Below the pieces are notes generated by a model. The model did not search any database and had not been told where the DNA came from. It saw only the letters and a program-made list of their open reading frames with translations. A stretch of 64,000 nt of DNA, taken from contig NZ_VJXX01000001.1 in NCBI RefSeq assembly GCF_009377195.2, positions 248,001-312,000 of the forward strand, in the 5' to 3' direction. A program made the translations under genes and the position numbers. Positions within the stretch are counted from its first letter, which is position 1, and every line of letters begins with the position of its first letter. This DNA comes from Arthrobacter bussei. GTDB taxonomy: Bacteria > Actinomycetota > Actinomycetes > Actinomycetales > Micrococcaceae. This document shows positions 54,410 through 62,939 of the stretch, in pieces.

Positions 54410-55441
54410 ATGGATGTGCTCCTTGCCGACCGCTACCAGACCACCGATCTTCTCGGAGTCGGCGGGGCGGCCTCCGTCTACCGGGCGGTGGACAGGAACC
54501 TCGGCCGCGATGTGGCCGTCAAGATCTTCAACCCGACGACGTCGGACGACGACAGCTACCGCCGCCAGCACACCGAGACCATGCTGCTCTCGACGCTGAA
54601 CCATCCCGGTCTCGTGACCCTGCACGACGCCGGCATCCACGAGGACGAGGACGGCCGGGCGACGGGCTTCCTCGTCATGGAGCTCGTCGACGGCGAGGAC
54701 CTGCGACACCTGCTCAGGCGGGGTCCGATCCCCGCCGTCGACGTCGCGCAGTTGGGCGCCGACCTGGCCGATGCGCTGGCGTACATCCACTCGGAGGGCG
54801 TCGTGCACCGGGACGTGAAGCCGGCGAACATCCTCATGTTCCACAGCGGTGACAACAGCACGCGCCTGTACGCGAAGCTGACGGACTTCGGGATCGCGCG
54901 CATGGTCGAGGCGACCATGGCGACGGCCGTGGGCGCCACGATCGGCACGGCGAACTACCTCAGTCCCGAGCAGGCGAAGGGTGACGCACTCGACGAACGG
55001 AGCGACATCTACTCCCTCGGGCTCGTGCTGCTCGAGTGCCTCACCGGGGAGAAGGCGTTCCCCGGGCCCGTGGTGGAGGCCGCGCTGGCCCGGCTCCTCC
55101 GTGACCCCGACGTGCCCGCAGCCCTCGGCCCTGAGTGGGGCGATCTGCTGCGCAGCATGACGGCGCGGGATCCGGGGCTGCGGCCGTACGCCCATGACGT
55201 CGCCCTGCAGCTACGCGTGTTCGCGGACGACCATGTCGAGCCGGCGGCGGATGCGCAGCGGCGGGGCGCCCTCGCCGGGGGTGTACAGGATCACCTGCTG
55301 CAGGACGTGCTACCCCACGACAGCGGATCGTCGGACGTCTCCACGGGAGGCGTCAGCACGGGTGGCCTCATCACCGGGGGCATCCTCACCGGCAACATCA
55401 GGATTCCCGAGCCGCCCGGTAGGGCACCCAGCATCAGCTGA
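54410..55441 (+). CDS. Soluble Hanks-type serine/threonine protein kinase
   Basis: 343-residue protein kinase. The Gly loop LLGVGGAASVYRAV, ATP Lys38 (DVAVK), HRD at 133-135 (VVHRDVKPANIL) and DFG with D159 (LTDFGIAR), then GTANYLSPEQA and SDIYSLGLVLLECLTG are complete, so it should be active. After the kinase domain (~270) comes a short tail with Gly-rich repeats (VSTGGVSTGGLITGGILTGN) and no membrane segment or PASTA domain, so it is not a PknB-type receptor. GGGAGGAC precedes the ATG. A strong terminator-like hairpin follows. Confidence 0.92.
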   Translation: MDVLLADRYQTTDLLGVGGAASVYRAVDRNLGRDVAVKIFNPTTSDDDSYRRQHTETMLLSTLNHPGLVTLHDAGIHEDEDGRATGFLVMELVDGEDLRHLLRRGPIPAVDVAQLGADLADALAYIHSEGVVHRDVKPANILMFHSGDNSTRLYAKLTDFGIARMVEATMATAVGATIGTANYLSPEQAKGDALDERSDIYSLGLVLLECLTGEKAFPGPVVEAALARLLRDPDVPAALGPEWGDLLRSMTARDPGLRPYAHDVALQLRVFADDHVEPAADAQRRGALAGGVQDHLLQDVLPHDSGSSDVSTGGVSTGGLITGGILTGNIRIPEPPGRAPSIS

Positions 55442-55462
55442 ACCGTTCGAGGTCCCGCACAT

Positions 55463-55500
55463 GACGAACACCCCGCCGAATGCTCGGTGGGGTGTTCGTC
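55463..55500. terminator. Bidirectional hairpin after the kinase gene
   Basis: GACGAACACCCC and GGGGTGTTCGTC form a 12-bp stem, extended by CCGA/TCGG around an ATGC loop. It begins 22 bases beyond the kinase stop, and also faces the minus-strand genes ending at 55573. Confidence 0.7.
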
Positions 55501-55572
55501 GTAAATGATCGGGGAACCGGGCCGACATTCCGTCGTCAGGCCTGGAGCGGGCCCCGCGCCGTCACGGCGGTG

Positions 55573-55734
55573 TCAGGCTCCGTCGCCCTCGTCCTCCTCG
55601 GGCTCGAAGTGGCTGGCCTCCTCCGTGGCCCCGGCCGCCACGCCGTCCTCGCCCGAGGGGATGGTGCCCTCCGGGCCCTCGCCGCCGGTGTCGGCCTGAT
55701 CGTGGTCCTGGTGCTCGGTACCGTCGGTACTCAT
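55573..55734 (-). CDS. Small acidic protein
   Basis: 53-residue ORF with a very strong ribosome site (AGGAGG, seven bases upstream of the ATG at 55734). MSTDGTEHQDHDQADTGGEG and the C-terminal half, with ASHFEPEEDEGDGA, are rich in Asp, Glu, Gly and Thr, and predicted disordered. No family is recognised. The larger plus-strand ORF at 55480-55770 is antisense to it and less likely. Confidence 0.65.
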   Translation of the reverse strand: MSTDGTEHQDHDQADTGGEGPEGTIPSGEDGVAAGATEEASHFEPEEDEGDGA

Positions 55735-55838
55735 GCGTCCTCCTGCATCTCGGGTGTCCTTCGATCCTAGGGGTGGCGGGAGCCGATGGACAGCCGATTG
55801 ATGATCCGGGCGGGTGGACCGCGGTGATGACCCTGCTG

Positions 55839-57236
55839 TCAGGCGCCGCGGACGCGACGGAGGGTGATGGCCGAGGCGATGCCGAGCAGCAGCAGGACGG
55901 CAGCGGCGAGCGCCGGGACGAGCGCCGCGCCGGCAGCTCCGCCGGCTTCGGCGAGAGTGCCGGCCAGCGCTGATCCGAGGGCGGTCCCCGCCACGATGCC
56001 GCTCGCCAGGAAGGTCATGACCGTTCCCAGGCGGTGCGCTGGAGCCACGGCCGATCCGATCGAGAAGATGGTCACCATGGTCGGCCCGACGAAAAGGCCG
56101 AGGACCAGGAGGACCAGGACCATCGCGCCGATCGAGGCGGGGACGACGAGCGCGGCTGCGGCTGCGGTCATGGCGAGTGCGGCGGCGGTCCAGCGGGCGG
56201 TGTGGCGGAACCGTCGGGACCAGTAGGCCACGGACAGGGCGGCCACGGCGGAGCTCAGCCCCATGACCGCGTACAGCAGGCCGGACGATTCTGCAGCCCC
56301 GAACTGGCCGGTGAACGCCGTGAGGAACGTCTGGGTGGAGCCGAAGAACGTCCCCATGGCGATCATGCCCGCGACGGGGATCAGCACGAGCCACGCGCCG
56401 GCGGGCGCACGGTCGGTCTCCTCCCGCGCGTCGGACCCGTGAGACCGGACGGGATCCTGCCCCACGGCGACCGTGCCCGTGGACGGTCCAGTCTCTGTCG
56501 CCTGCTGTCCGTCGACGCTCCGTGGGGCGTCCCTCCGGGCATCGCTGAAGGCTACCGTCCGGTGCACGGCGAAGGCGCTGACCAGGGTGAGCGTCAGGAC
56601 CGCCGCAAGAGCGAGCGGTAGCCAGGGTGCGATGAGGGACGCGAGCAGCCCCACGAGTGCCGGCCCGAGGACGAAGGTGAGTTCGTCGGCCGTGCCCTCG
56701 TAGGACAGAGCGGTGTCCAGCGACGAGCGGGGACCGCGCCGGGTCATGGCCATCCACCGGACGCGCGCGAGCGGACCGATCTGCGGGCAGGTGAAGCCCA
56801 TCGCCAAGGAGGAGAGGAGCACGAGGACGAGTCCCGAGCCGGTGAAGCCGGAACTGGTCATCGTCACCACCAGCAGACCGATGATGGCCAGGGTGTTCAG
56901 CACCGCCGAGGCGAGCAGGACCGTCCGCTGCCCACGACGGTCGGCGAGGTACCCCAGGAGGGGCGCACCCGTCGCGGATCCGAGACCCACGGCCCCGGCC
57001 GCGAAGCCTCCGGCTGCGTAGGAACCGCTGGCCGTGGTCACGAGCGTCAGTGCGCCGACCGTGAGCATCGCGAGCGGGAGTCGCGCGAACAGGCCGATGA
57101 CGAGGAAGGACGAGCCCGCGAGCTGCGGGAGGACACCGAAGCGGCCGAGTCTGGACCGGTGGCCCGGTGTGACCTCAGGTGGCGTGCTCGGGGTCGGCGA
57201 AGGGGTCGGCGATGCCGGGGTGGGGTTCTTGTACAT
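55839..57236 (-). CDS. Major facilitator superfamily transporter
   Basis: 465-residue transporter with twelve predicted membrane helices. After a Pro/Thr/Ser N-terminal tail come helices such as SSFLVIGLFARLPLAMLTVG and the loop 2-3 motif GYLADRRGQRTVL. A long polar loop of ~60 residues (SDARRDAPRSVDGQQATETG and on) separates the two halves. The C-terminal half begins AWLVLIPVAGMIAMGTFFGS. The substrate cannot be told; the architecture is that of drug or sugar exporters. ATG at 57236 with GGAAAG upstream. Upstream the frame stays open to 58094 as an SbcC shadow. Confidence 0.88.
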   Translation of the reverse strand: MYKNPTPASPTPSPTPSTPPEVTPGHRSRLGRFGVLPQLAGSSFLVIGLFARLPLAMLTVGALTLVTTASGSYAAGGFAAGAVGLGSATGAPLLGYLADRRGQRTVLLASAVLNTLAIIGLLVVTMTSSGFTGSGLVLVLLSSLAMGFTCPQIGPLARVRWMAMTRRGPRSSLDTALSYEGTADELTFVLGPALVGLLASLIAPWLPLALAAVLTLTLVSAFAVHRTVAFSDARRDAPRSVDGQQATETGPSTGTVAVGQDPVRSHGSDAREETDRAPAGAWLVLIPVAGMIAMGTFFGSTQTFLTAFTGQFGAAESSGLLYAVMGLSSAVAALSVAYWSRRFRHTARWTAAALAMTAAAAALVVPASIGAMVLVLLVLGLFVGPTMVTIFSIGSAVAPAHRLGTVMTFLASGIVAGTALGSALAGTLAEAGGAAGAALVPALAAAVLLLLGIASAITLRRVRGA

Positions 57237-57307
57237 CTGCTTTCCGGGGTGCGTGAAGTGCGCATCGTCCCCCCTCCCGATGCGCCCGACCCGGTAACAG
57301 CTCGATT

Positions 57308-60300
57308 TTACACGCTGACGGGCTGCTCCACGAAGCGGAGGCTCGACCCCTGCCGACCCTTCACCACCTGCAGCTGGGCGCTCACGCGCTGCTTCAACTC
57401 GGGCACGTGGCTGACGAGCCCGACGACGCGGCCACCGCTGCGCAGCCCTTCCAGGGCGTCCATCACCTGCTCCAGGGCCTGGTCGTCGAGCGAGCCGAAC
57501 CCCTCGTCGACGAACAGCGTCTCGATGTCGAGTCCTCCGGCTTCCTGCTGCACCACGTCGGCGAGGCCGAGCGCGAGGGCGAGGGACGCCATGAAGGATT
57601 CTCCGCCCGAGAGGGTCGAGGTGTCCCGCCTGTTCCCCGTCCAGCCGTCGATGACGTTCAGCCCGAGTCCTGACCGCTTGTTCCCGGCCGTCGCGTCGCT
57701 GTGGACGAGCTGGTAGCGGCCGTCCGACATCTCGAGCAACCGTTCGGTGGCCGCTGCCGCTACCTGCTCCAGGCGCGACGCGAGCACGTAGGTGGCGAGC
57801 GACATCTTGTACAGATTGTCCCCGCCCCCTCGGGCGGTCTCGGCGATCGAGGAGGTGAGCTGCGCCCGCTCGCGCAGCGGGGAGATCCGCTCCTCGATCC
57901 GGGCCAGCTGCCGCGCGTACGCTTCGAGCTGCGCGACGGAGTGGCCGAGGACCTCTGCCGTGATACCCGCCCGGTGGGTCCGGGTCCGGAGTTCCACCGC
58001 GGCGGAGTGGGCCGCCCGTTCGTCCTCCTCGGTGGGGGCCGAAAGGCCGTCCGTCTCGTCCCGGAGGCCCTGCCTGATCTCGTCGTCCTCCCACGCAGCG
58101 TCGAGCCGGTGACCCTGCACCTCGTGATCCGCGACCGACGTACGGGTGCGAGCGAGCAGCGCGTCCGGCATCAGTGCCGCCCGAGCCTCCCCCGCATCGT
58201 CGAAGGCCGTACCGGACAGCGCGGCGAGGAGCCGCGCCAGGCTGTCCTCGAGCATCGCGCCGGCACGGTCGAAGCCCTCGGCGGCACGAAGGACCTCGTC
58301 GAGGTCGCGTGCGGCGCTCTCCACCTCCGCGATCCGGTCCGCGAGCGACGCCGCCCCGGCCCGGAGTTCGTCGATCCGGCGCGAGAGCAGGAGGTCCTGG
58401 TCCGCCAGCGAGCCCTGCCGGGCCTCGGCATCACTGCGTTCGGCACGCCCCACGTCCTGGCGGACCCGGAGCCGCTCCTCCTCCTCGGCCGCGAGCGCCA
58501 CGCGCTCCTCGACCGATGCGCATTCGGCATGCGCCGTCTCCGCCTCCTGCAGCCTGACGCGCGCGGCGAGGACGGCGGCCTCGACGTCGTCCGCACTCCG
58601 ATCGCCTCCACGCGCGGCGAGGTCCGCGATCTCGAGTCGGACGGCGTCCCGTACGCCCCTCGCGTCGTGCAGCGCACCCTCGGCCTCCGCCTGCCTGCGG
58701 CGGGCTTCCTGCTCCTGTCCGAGGGTGACCCGGTCACCGCCGGGTGAGGCGACGGGCGCGGGATGCTCCGGGCTCCCGCAGACCGGGCACGGTTCGCCGT
58801 CCTCCAGGCGCTCCGCGAGCTCCTCTGCCGACTGTTCGAGCCGCAGGCGCAGCAGGTCGAGCCACTGCTCCTTGAGGTCGAGGAAGGACTCGGACGCGTG
58901 CAGGTACGCACTGTCGGCCCGTCTGCCCCGCTCCTCCGCCGCTCCGAACTGCTCGACCACCCGTCCCACTGCTTCCACCGCGACCAGTTCCGCGCGGAGG
59001 TGCGCGAGGCCGTCGGCAGCCCTGCGCAGCGGTCCCAGGCGTTCGATGTCCTCCGCCCGCCGACGCCGGAGGGCATCGAGCTCCCTGTCGACGGCGTCCA
59101 GCTTCGCGTCGAGGTCGGCCATCTTGTTCTGCAGGCCGACGAGATCGCGACGCACCTCCTGGCGTCGCCGCTCGTCCGGCAGCGCCGCCTTCAGGACGGC
59201 GGACGCGGCCGACGCCACCTCGAACGCCGCCGACACCCGGGCGCGGTCCTCCTCGGACGCGGCCCCGCCGAGCACCACGTCGGCGTCCAGATAATCGGCC
59301 ACCACGGCATTGGCGCGGGCTCGTTCGATTGCCGCGTCCTGTCCCAGGCGGGCCAGGTCCGCTGCGGACGCGGCGTCATCGGCGAGGTCGAGGACGCTGC
59401 CGAGCCCGCGGGCCTCGTCGTGGCGTCGCAGGGCGTCGACGGACTGTGCGACCTCCTCGGCCCTCCCCTCGTGCTCCGTCCGCTGGGCACGGAGCCGCGC
59501 GAGTGCCGCCGAGCGGCTCCGCCGCCGGGATACGGCCGCGAGGGCACCGTCGGCCAGCGCACTGCCCTCCGCCAGCTCCGTGCTCTCGGCCGCGGCTTCC
59601 TCCCACCGCGCCCGCACGGCCTCGGTGAGTCCATGGATCCCCGTGGCGGGATCAGGAGCAGGGGGCGACGCCCCGGCGGGCACCGTCACGGTCTCCTCGA
59701 TCCCGATCCCGTGCCGCTGGGCCTCGTCCACGGCTCTCAGGTAGACGTGCCGCTGGTTCGCCTGTTCCTCCTCGAGCGCCCGGGCGGAGCGTTGGCTCTC
59801 CTCGAGGAACAACCGTTCGAGGTCCTCGAACCGCGTGGTGGAGAACAGGCGCTGCAGGAGCTCTCGTCGGGGCTTCGCGTCAGCGCGGAGGAACGCCGCG
59901 AATTCCCCCTGGGGCAGCATCACCACCTTCGTGAACTGCTCCTTGTCCATGCCGAGGAGCTGATGCAGCTCGAGCCCCGCCTCGTCGTTGCGCGCGGACT
60001 TCTGGACCCAGTCGCCGCCGACGCGCTCGCTGAGCAGCGTCCTCGCCTGCTCGGTCGTGGTGCCGCTCCCACGGCGCGCGGGCCGCTCCCAGGACGGTGA
60101 CCGCACCACCCGGAAGCGTCGGTCGCCGACCGAGAACTCGAGGCACACCTCGGGCGCCACCGACTCCGCGGCGTGGTCGCTCCGGAGCCGCTTGGCTGCC
60201 TGCCTGGCGCCGGGCACGGACCCGTACAGCGCGAAGCACACCGCGTCCAGGACGCTGGACTTGCCGGCGCCGGTCGGTCCGTTGAGCAGGAACAGGCCCT

Positions 60301-60382
60301 GATCCGACAGGGCGTCGAAATCGACGTACTGACGGTCGGCGAACGGCCCGAACGCCTGGATCTCGAGGAGATGGAGCCTCAT
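57308..60382 (-). CDS. sbcC: SbcC/Rad50-like exonuclease subunit
   Basis: 1024-residue SMC-like ATPase that partners SbcD to open and cut DNA hairpins and double-strand ends. Walker A NGPTGAGKSSVLDAVCFALYG (~34-53), a long coiled coil, zinc hook GEPCPVCGSPEHPAP (~530), a second coiled coil, and the C-terminal TLSGGESFMASLALALGLAD and Walker B LFVDEGFGSLDD (~957) are all seen. Length matches the family. It starts nine bases after the sbcD stop, so they form one operon. Confidence 0.95.
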   Translation of the reverse strand: MRLHLLEIQAFGPFADRQYVDFDALSDQGLFLLNGPTGAGKSSVLDAVCFALYGSVPGARQAAKRLRSDHAAESVAPEVCLEFSVGDRRFRVVRSPSWERPARRGSGTTTEQARTLLSERVGGDWVQKSARNDEAGLELHQLLGMDKEQFTKVVMLPQGEFAAFLRADAKPRRELLQRLFSTTRFEDLERLFLEESQRSARALEEEQANQRHVYLRAVDEAQRHGIGIEETVTVPAGASPPAPDPATGIHGLTEAVRARWEEAAAESTELAEGSALADGALAAVSRRRSRSAALARLRAQRTEHEGRAEEVAQSVDALRRHDEARGLGSVLDLADDAASAADLARLGQDAAIERARANAVVADYLDADVVLGGAASEEDRARVSAAFEVASAASAVLKAALPDERRRQEVRRDLVGLQNKMADLDAKLDAVDRELDALRRRRAEDIERLGPLRRAADGLAHLRAELVAVEAVGRVVEQFGAAEERGRRADSAYLHASESFLDLKEQWLDLLRLRLEQSAEELAERLEDGEPCPVCGSPEHPAPVASPGGDRVTLGQEQEARRRQAEAEGALHDARGVRDAVRLEIADLAARGGDRSADDVEAAVLAARVRLQEAETAHAECASVEERVALAAEEEERLRVRQDVGRAERSDAEARQGSLADQDLLLSRRIDELRAGAASLADRIAEVESAARDLDEVLRAAEGFDRAGAMLEDSLARLLAALSGTAFDDAGEARAALMPDALLARTRTSVADHEVQGHRLDAAWEDDEIRQGLRDETDGLSAPTEEDERAAHSAAVELRTRTHRAGITAEVLGHSVAQLEAYARQLARIEERISPLRERAQLTSSIAETARGGGDNLYKMSLATYVLASRLEQVAAAATERLLEMSDGRYQLVHSDATAGNKRSGLGLNVIDGWTGNRRDTSTLSGGESFMASLALALGLADVVQQEAGGLDIETLFVDEGFGSLDDQALEQVMDALEGLRSGGRVVGLVSHVPELKQRVSAQLQVVKGRQGSSLRFVEQPVSV

Positions 60383-60391
60383 GGCACGCCC

Positions 60392-61555
60392 CTACTTCTC
60401 GTACGCGCCGCTGAGGGCGGCGTCGACGGTGGTGCGGACCAGGGTGCGCTCCTCTGCCGACACCGACCGGCCCCGGACATGGTCGAGGAAACCGCAGCAG
60501 ACCTCGGCGTCGTCCCGAGCCTCGGCGATCCGCTGGCTGTAGGTGCGGTGGTCCGTCCTCTCGCCGCCCTCGGGCTCGAAGGCCAGGACGAGCGTGTCCG
60601 GGAAACGTGTGCGCAGGCGCTCCATGGCGCGGGCGGGCCGCTCGGCATCGGTGAGCGTCACGTGGCAGTAGGCCGCTTCGGCCCACTCGAGGCCGTCTCG
60701 GCCCAGCAGGTCGTCGAGGGTGCCGCGCAGCACCGCCAGGTCGCGGGGTGCCGGCCACTGGACCGCGCGGACCTCGCCGACGCCGTCCCGTGTCACGTCG
60801 ATCAGCCACGCGCCCTTCGCCTGATGCGCCTCCGAGAAGGAGTAGGCGAGCGGTGAGCCCGAATAGCGGACCGTCTCCGAGAGCTTCTGCCGGCCATGCA
60901 GGTGCCCGAGTGCGGCATAACCGAACCCGTCGAACAGCGCCAGGGGCACCGAGCCGAGGCCGCCGATGGCGAGGTCCCTCTCGCTGTCGGATCCCGCACC
61001 CCCTGCGGCGAAGGTGTGCGCCATGACGACGGAGACGATGCGCCGGCCCTCCGACCGCTGGGCGATGTCCGCGCGGATGCGGTCCAGGGCCGCCGTGGTG
61101 ACAGCCGTGTGGGTGCTGGACCCTGCTCCGAGGGCGTCGGCGACGACGCGCGGTTCGAGATACGGAACGCCGTAGACGGCGAGGTCGGTGTCCTCCCCGA
61201 GCCGCCGCAGCACCGGGACGGCGACGTCGTCGATCCGCGTGCGGAGGTGCACGCCGCCGCGTGCCAGGATGCGGCCGCCGAAGCCGAGGCGGGTCGCCGA
61301 ATCGTGGTTGCCGCTGCTGACCACGACCTCCGCGCCCGCGACCGTCAGCCGATCCAGGGCGTCGTCGAAGAGCGCGACGACGTCGACGGCGGGCAGCGCG
61401 CGGTCGTACACGTCCCCGGCGACGAGGACCATCTCCACGCCTTCCTCGCGCACCGTCTTCTCGAGGTTGTCGATGAAGATCCGCTGCGCGTCGAGGGTCC
61501 CGGTGCCGTGGAACGAACGCCCGAGATGCCAGTCCGAGGTGTGGAGGATCTTCAT
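60392..61555 (-). CDS. sbcD: SbcD/Mre11-like nuclease subunit
   Basis: 387-residue metallophosphoesterase, the nuclease of the SbcCD complex. Metal-binding motifs are MKILHTSDWHLGR, VAGDVYDRALP, SSGNHDSATRLG and ALGHLHGRQ; His and Asp ligands all present. The ATG at 61555 is chosen because the conserved N-terminus starts there; a GTG at 61564 or the ATG at 61585 are alternatives, and no strong ribosome site precedes any of them. Confidence 0.94.
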   Translation of the reverse strand: MKILHTSDWHLGRSFHGTGTLDAQRIFIDNLEKTVREEGVEMVLVAGDVYDRALPAVDVVALFDDALDRLTVAGAEVVVSSGNHDSATRLGFGGRILARGGVHLRTRIDDVAVPVLRRLGEDTDLAVYGVPYLEPRVVADALGAGSSTHTAVTTAALDRIRADIAQRSEGRRIVSVVMAHTFAAGGAGSDSERDLAIGGLGSVPLALFDGFGYAALGHLHGRQKLSETVRYSGSPLAYSFSEAHQAKGAWLIDVTRDGVGEVRAVQWPAPRDLAVLRGTLDDLLGRDGLEWAEAAYCHVTLTDAERPARAMERLRTRFPDTLVLAFEPEGGERTDHRTYSQRIAEARDDAEVCCGFLDHVRGRSVSAEERTLVRTTVDAALSGAYEK

Positions 61556-61621
61556 GATTTTCACGCTACCGCTGCTCGCCGACATTCACCGGATCGTGCG
61601 CGGCGGGCCGCCGTGAACCGC

Positions 61622-62788
61622 TCAGCGCGTAGGCCCGGAGGAGCGTGGCGAGGCACTGTCCGGGCCCTCGTCCGCGGCGTCGAAGAAGGTCGCGGCGTCG
61701 TTTCGGCCGGAGTGGTTGTCCTGTGCCGGGATCGCGGCGGCGTCGGCCGGCCTGGCAGTCTCGGTCGTCCCTGCAGTCTCGGTAGTCTCGGCGGCCTCGG
61801 TCGTCCCGGCAGTCCCGGAGGTCCCGGCGGGCCCGGCGGTCCCGGCAGTCCCGGCGGTCCCGGCGGTGGCAGGGATAGCAGCGGCATCAGGGGTATCAAC
61901 GGCATCGCGGGCATCAGCGGTACCAGCTGATCCGGGGGACCTGCCTGCGGTGATCGATGGGGAGCCCCAGGCGTCGGTACTCCGGATGACCAGCCCGGCG
62001 ATCACTCCGCCGATGACCGGCGCCGCCCAGAACAGCCAGAGCTGCTCGAGCGCCCACGGGTCCGCGAAGATCGCCGACGCCGTGGCACGGACGGGATTCA
62101 GGGCGCCGTTGGTCACGGGCAGGAGGAACGAGAGCAGCCCGGCGACGGTGAGTCCGACGGCGAACGGCGCGAGGTCGCGACGTGCGCGGCGGGAGCCCGC
62201 CCCGAGGAAGACGGCGACGAGCAGTGCGGTGGCCACGACCTCCAGCAGGAAGGCACTCGTCAGCGGGAACTGCGCCGGCGAGTGCTCCCCGAAACCGTTG
62301 GACGCCGAGCTGAAGAAGGTCCGGATGCCGGTGAGCTGTGCGTTCGCGCCGAGGGCGAGCCACACCAGGCCCGAGGCAGCCACGGCGCCGATCACCTGCG
62401 CGAGGACGTAGGGGGCGACCGATCCCCACCTCAGGCGACCGGCGATCGCCGAGCCGAAGGTGATCGCCGGGTTGAAGTGCCCGCCGGAGACATGGCCGAA
62501 GGCGATCATGGCCGCGACGACGGCGAAGCCGAACACGAGCGACGGCTGGATGGAGGTCTCGGTCGCCAGCATGGTGGCCCCGAGGCCTGCGAGGATCACG
62601 AAGAACGAGCCGATGCCCTCGGCCACGGACCGGGCGAGGAGGCCGGGCGCCCGGAGCTCGCCGTCACGCCACGAGCCACCCTCCGAGCCGTTCCCCCTGC
62701 CCTGCGCCGAGCTGTCCCCGATGCCCTGCTCGGTGCTCTGAGCGGAGGCGCGCGACTCCGGGTCGGGCGCGATGCTGTGCTGCGTCAT
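61622..62788 (-). CDS. Aquaporin-family channel with long repetitive tail
   Basis: 388-residue MIP-family channel. Six helices are expected between ~55 and ~285. The first pore motif is HFNPAITFG (~104); the second is NPVRA in place of NPARA (~232), which could alter the pore. Other family blocks are AEGIGSFFVILAGLGATML and LVFGFAVVAAMIAFGHVSGG. The C-terminal ~100 residues are low-complexity AGT/TAG/AAETTE repeats, far longer than in normal aquaporins (~230-260 residues). ATG at 62788 with GAAGGATG upstream; the frame is open to 62863. Confidence 0.88.
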   Translation of the reverse strand: MTQHSIAPDPESRASAQSTEQGIGDSSAQGRGNGSEGGSWRDGELRAPGLLARSVAEGIGSFFVILAGLGATMLATETSIQPSLVFGFAVVAAMIAFGHVSGGHFNPAITFGSAIAGRLRWGSVAPYVLAQVIGAVAASGLVWLALGANAQLTGIRTFFSSASNGFGEHSPAQFPLTSAFLLEVVATALLVAVFLGAGSRRARRDLAPFAVGLTVAGLLSFLLPVTNGALNPVRATASAIFADPWALEQLWLFWAAPVIGGVIAGLVIRSTDAWGSPSITAGRSPGSAGTADARDAVDTPDAAAIPATAGTAGTAGTAGPAGTSGTAGTTEAAETTETAGTTETARPADAAAIPAQDNHSGRNDAATFFDAADEGPDSASPRSSGPTR

Positions 62789-62939
62789 GGGGTCGTCATC
62801 CTTCGGTCGGACGTGCTGGGAGACCACCCGGGAGGAGGACCGGGCCGCCGACGAGCTTTCCATCCTAGTCTGGGCGGCTGCTGGGAGCAGGTCCGCCTGC
62901 CGGGTGCCGGGCCCTCGCCGGTCTCCCTAGACTGATCAG

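Noticed and set aside
55480..55770. 96-codon plus-strand ORF after the kinase gene
   Set aside because: It overlaps the terminator hairpin and is antisense to the small acidic ORF, which has a far better ribosome site.
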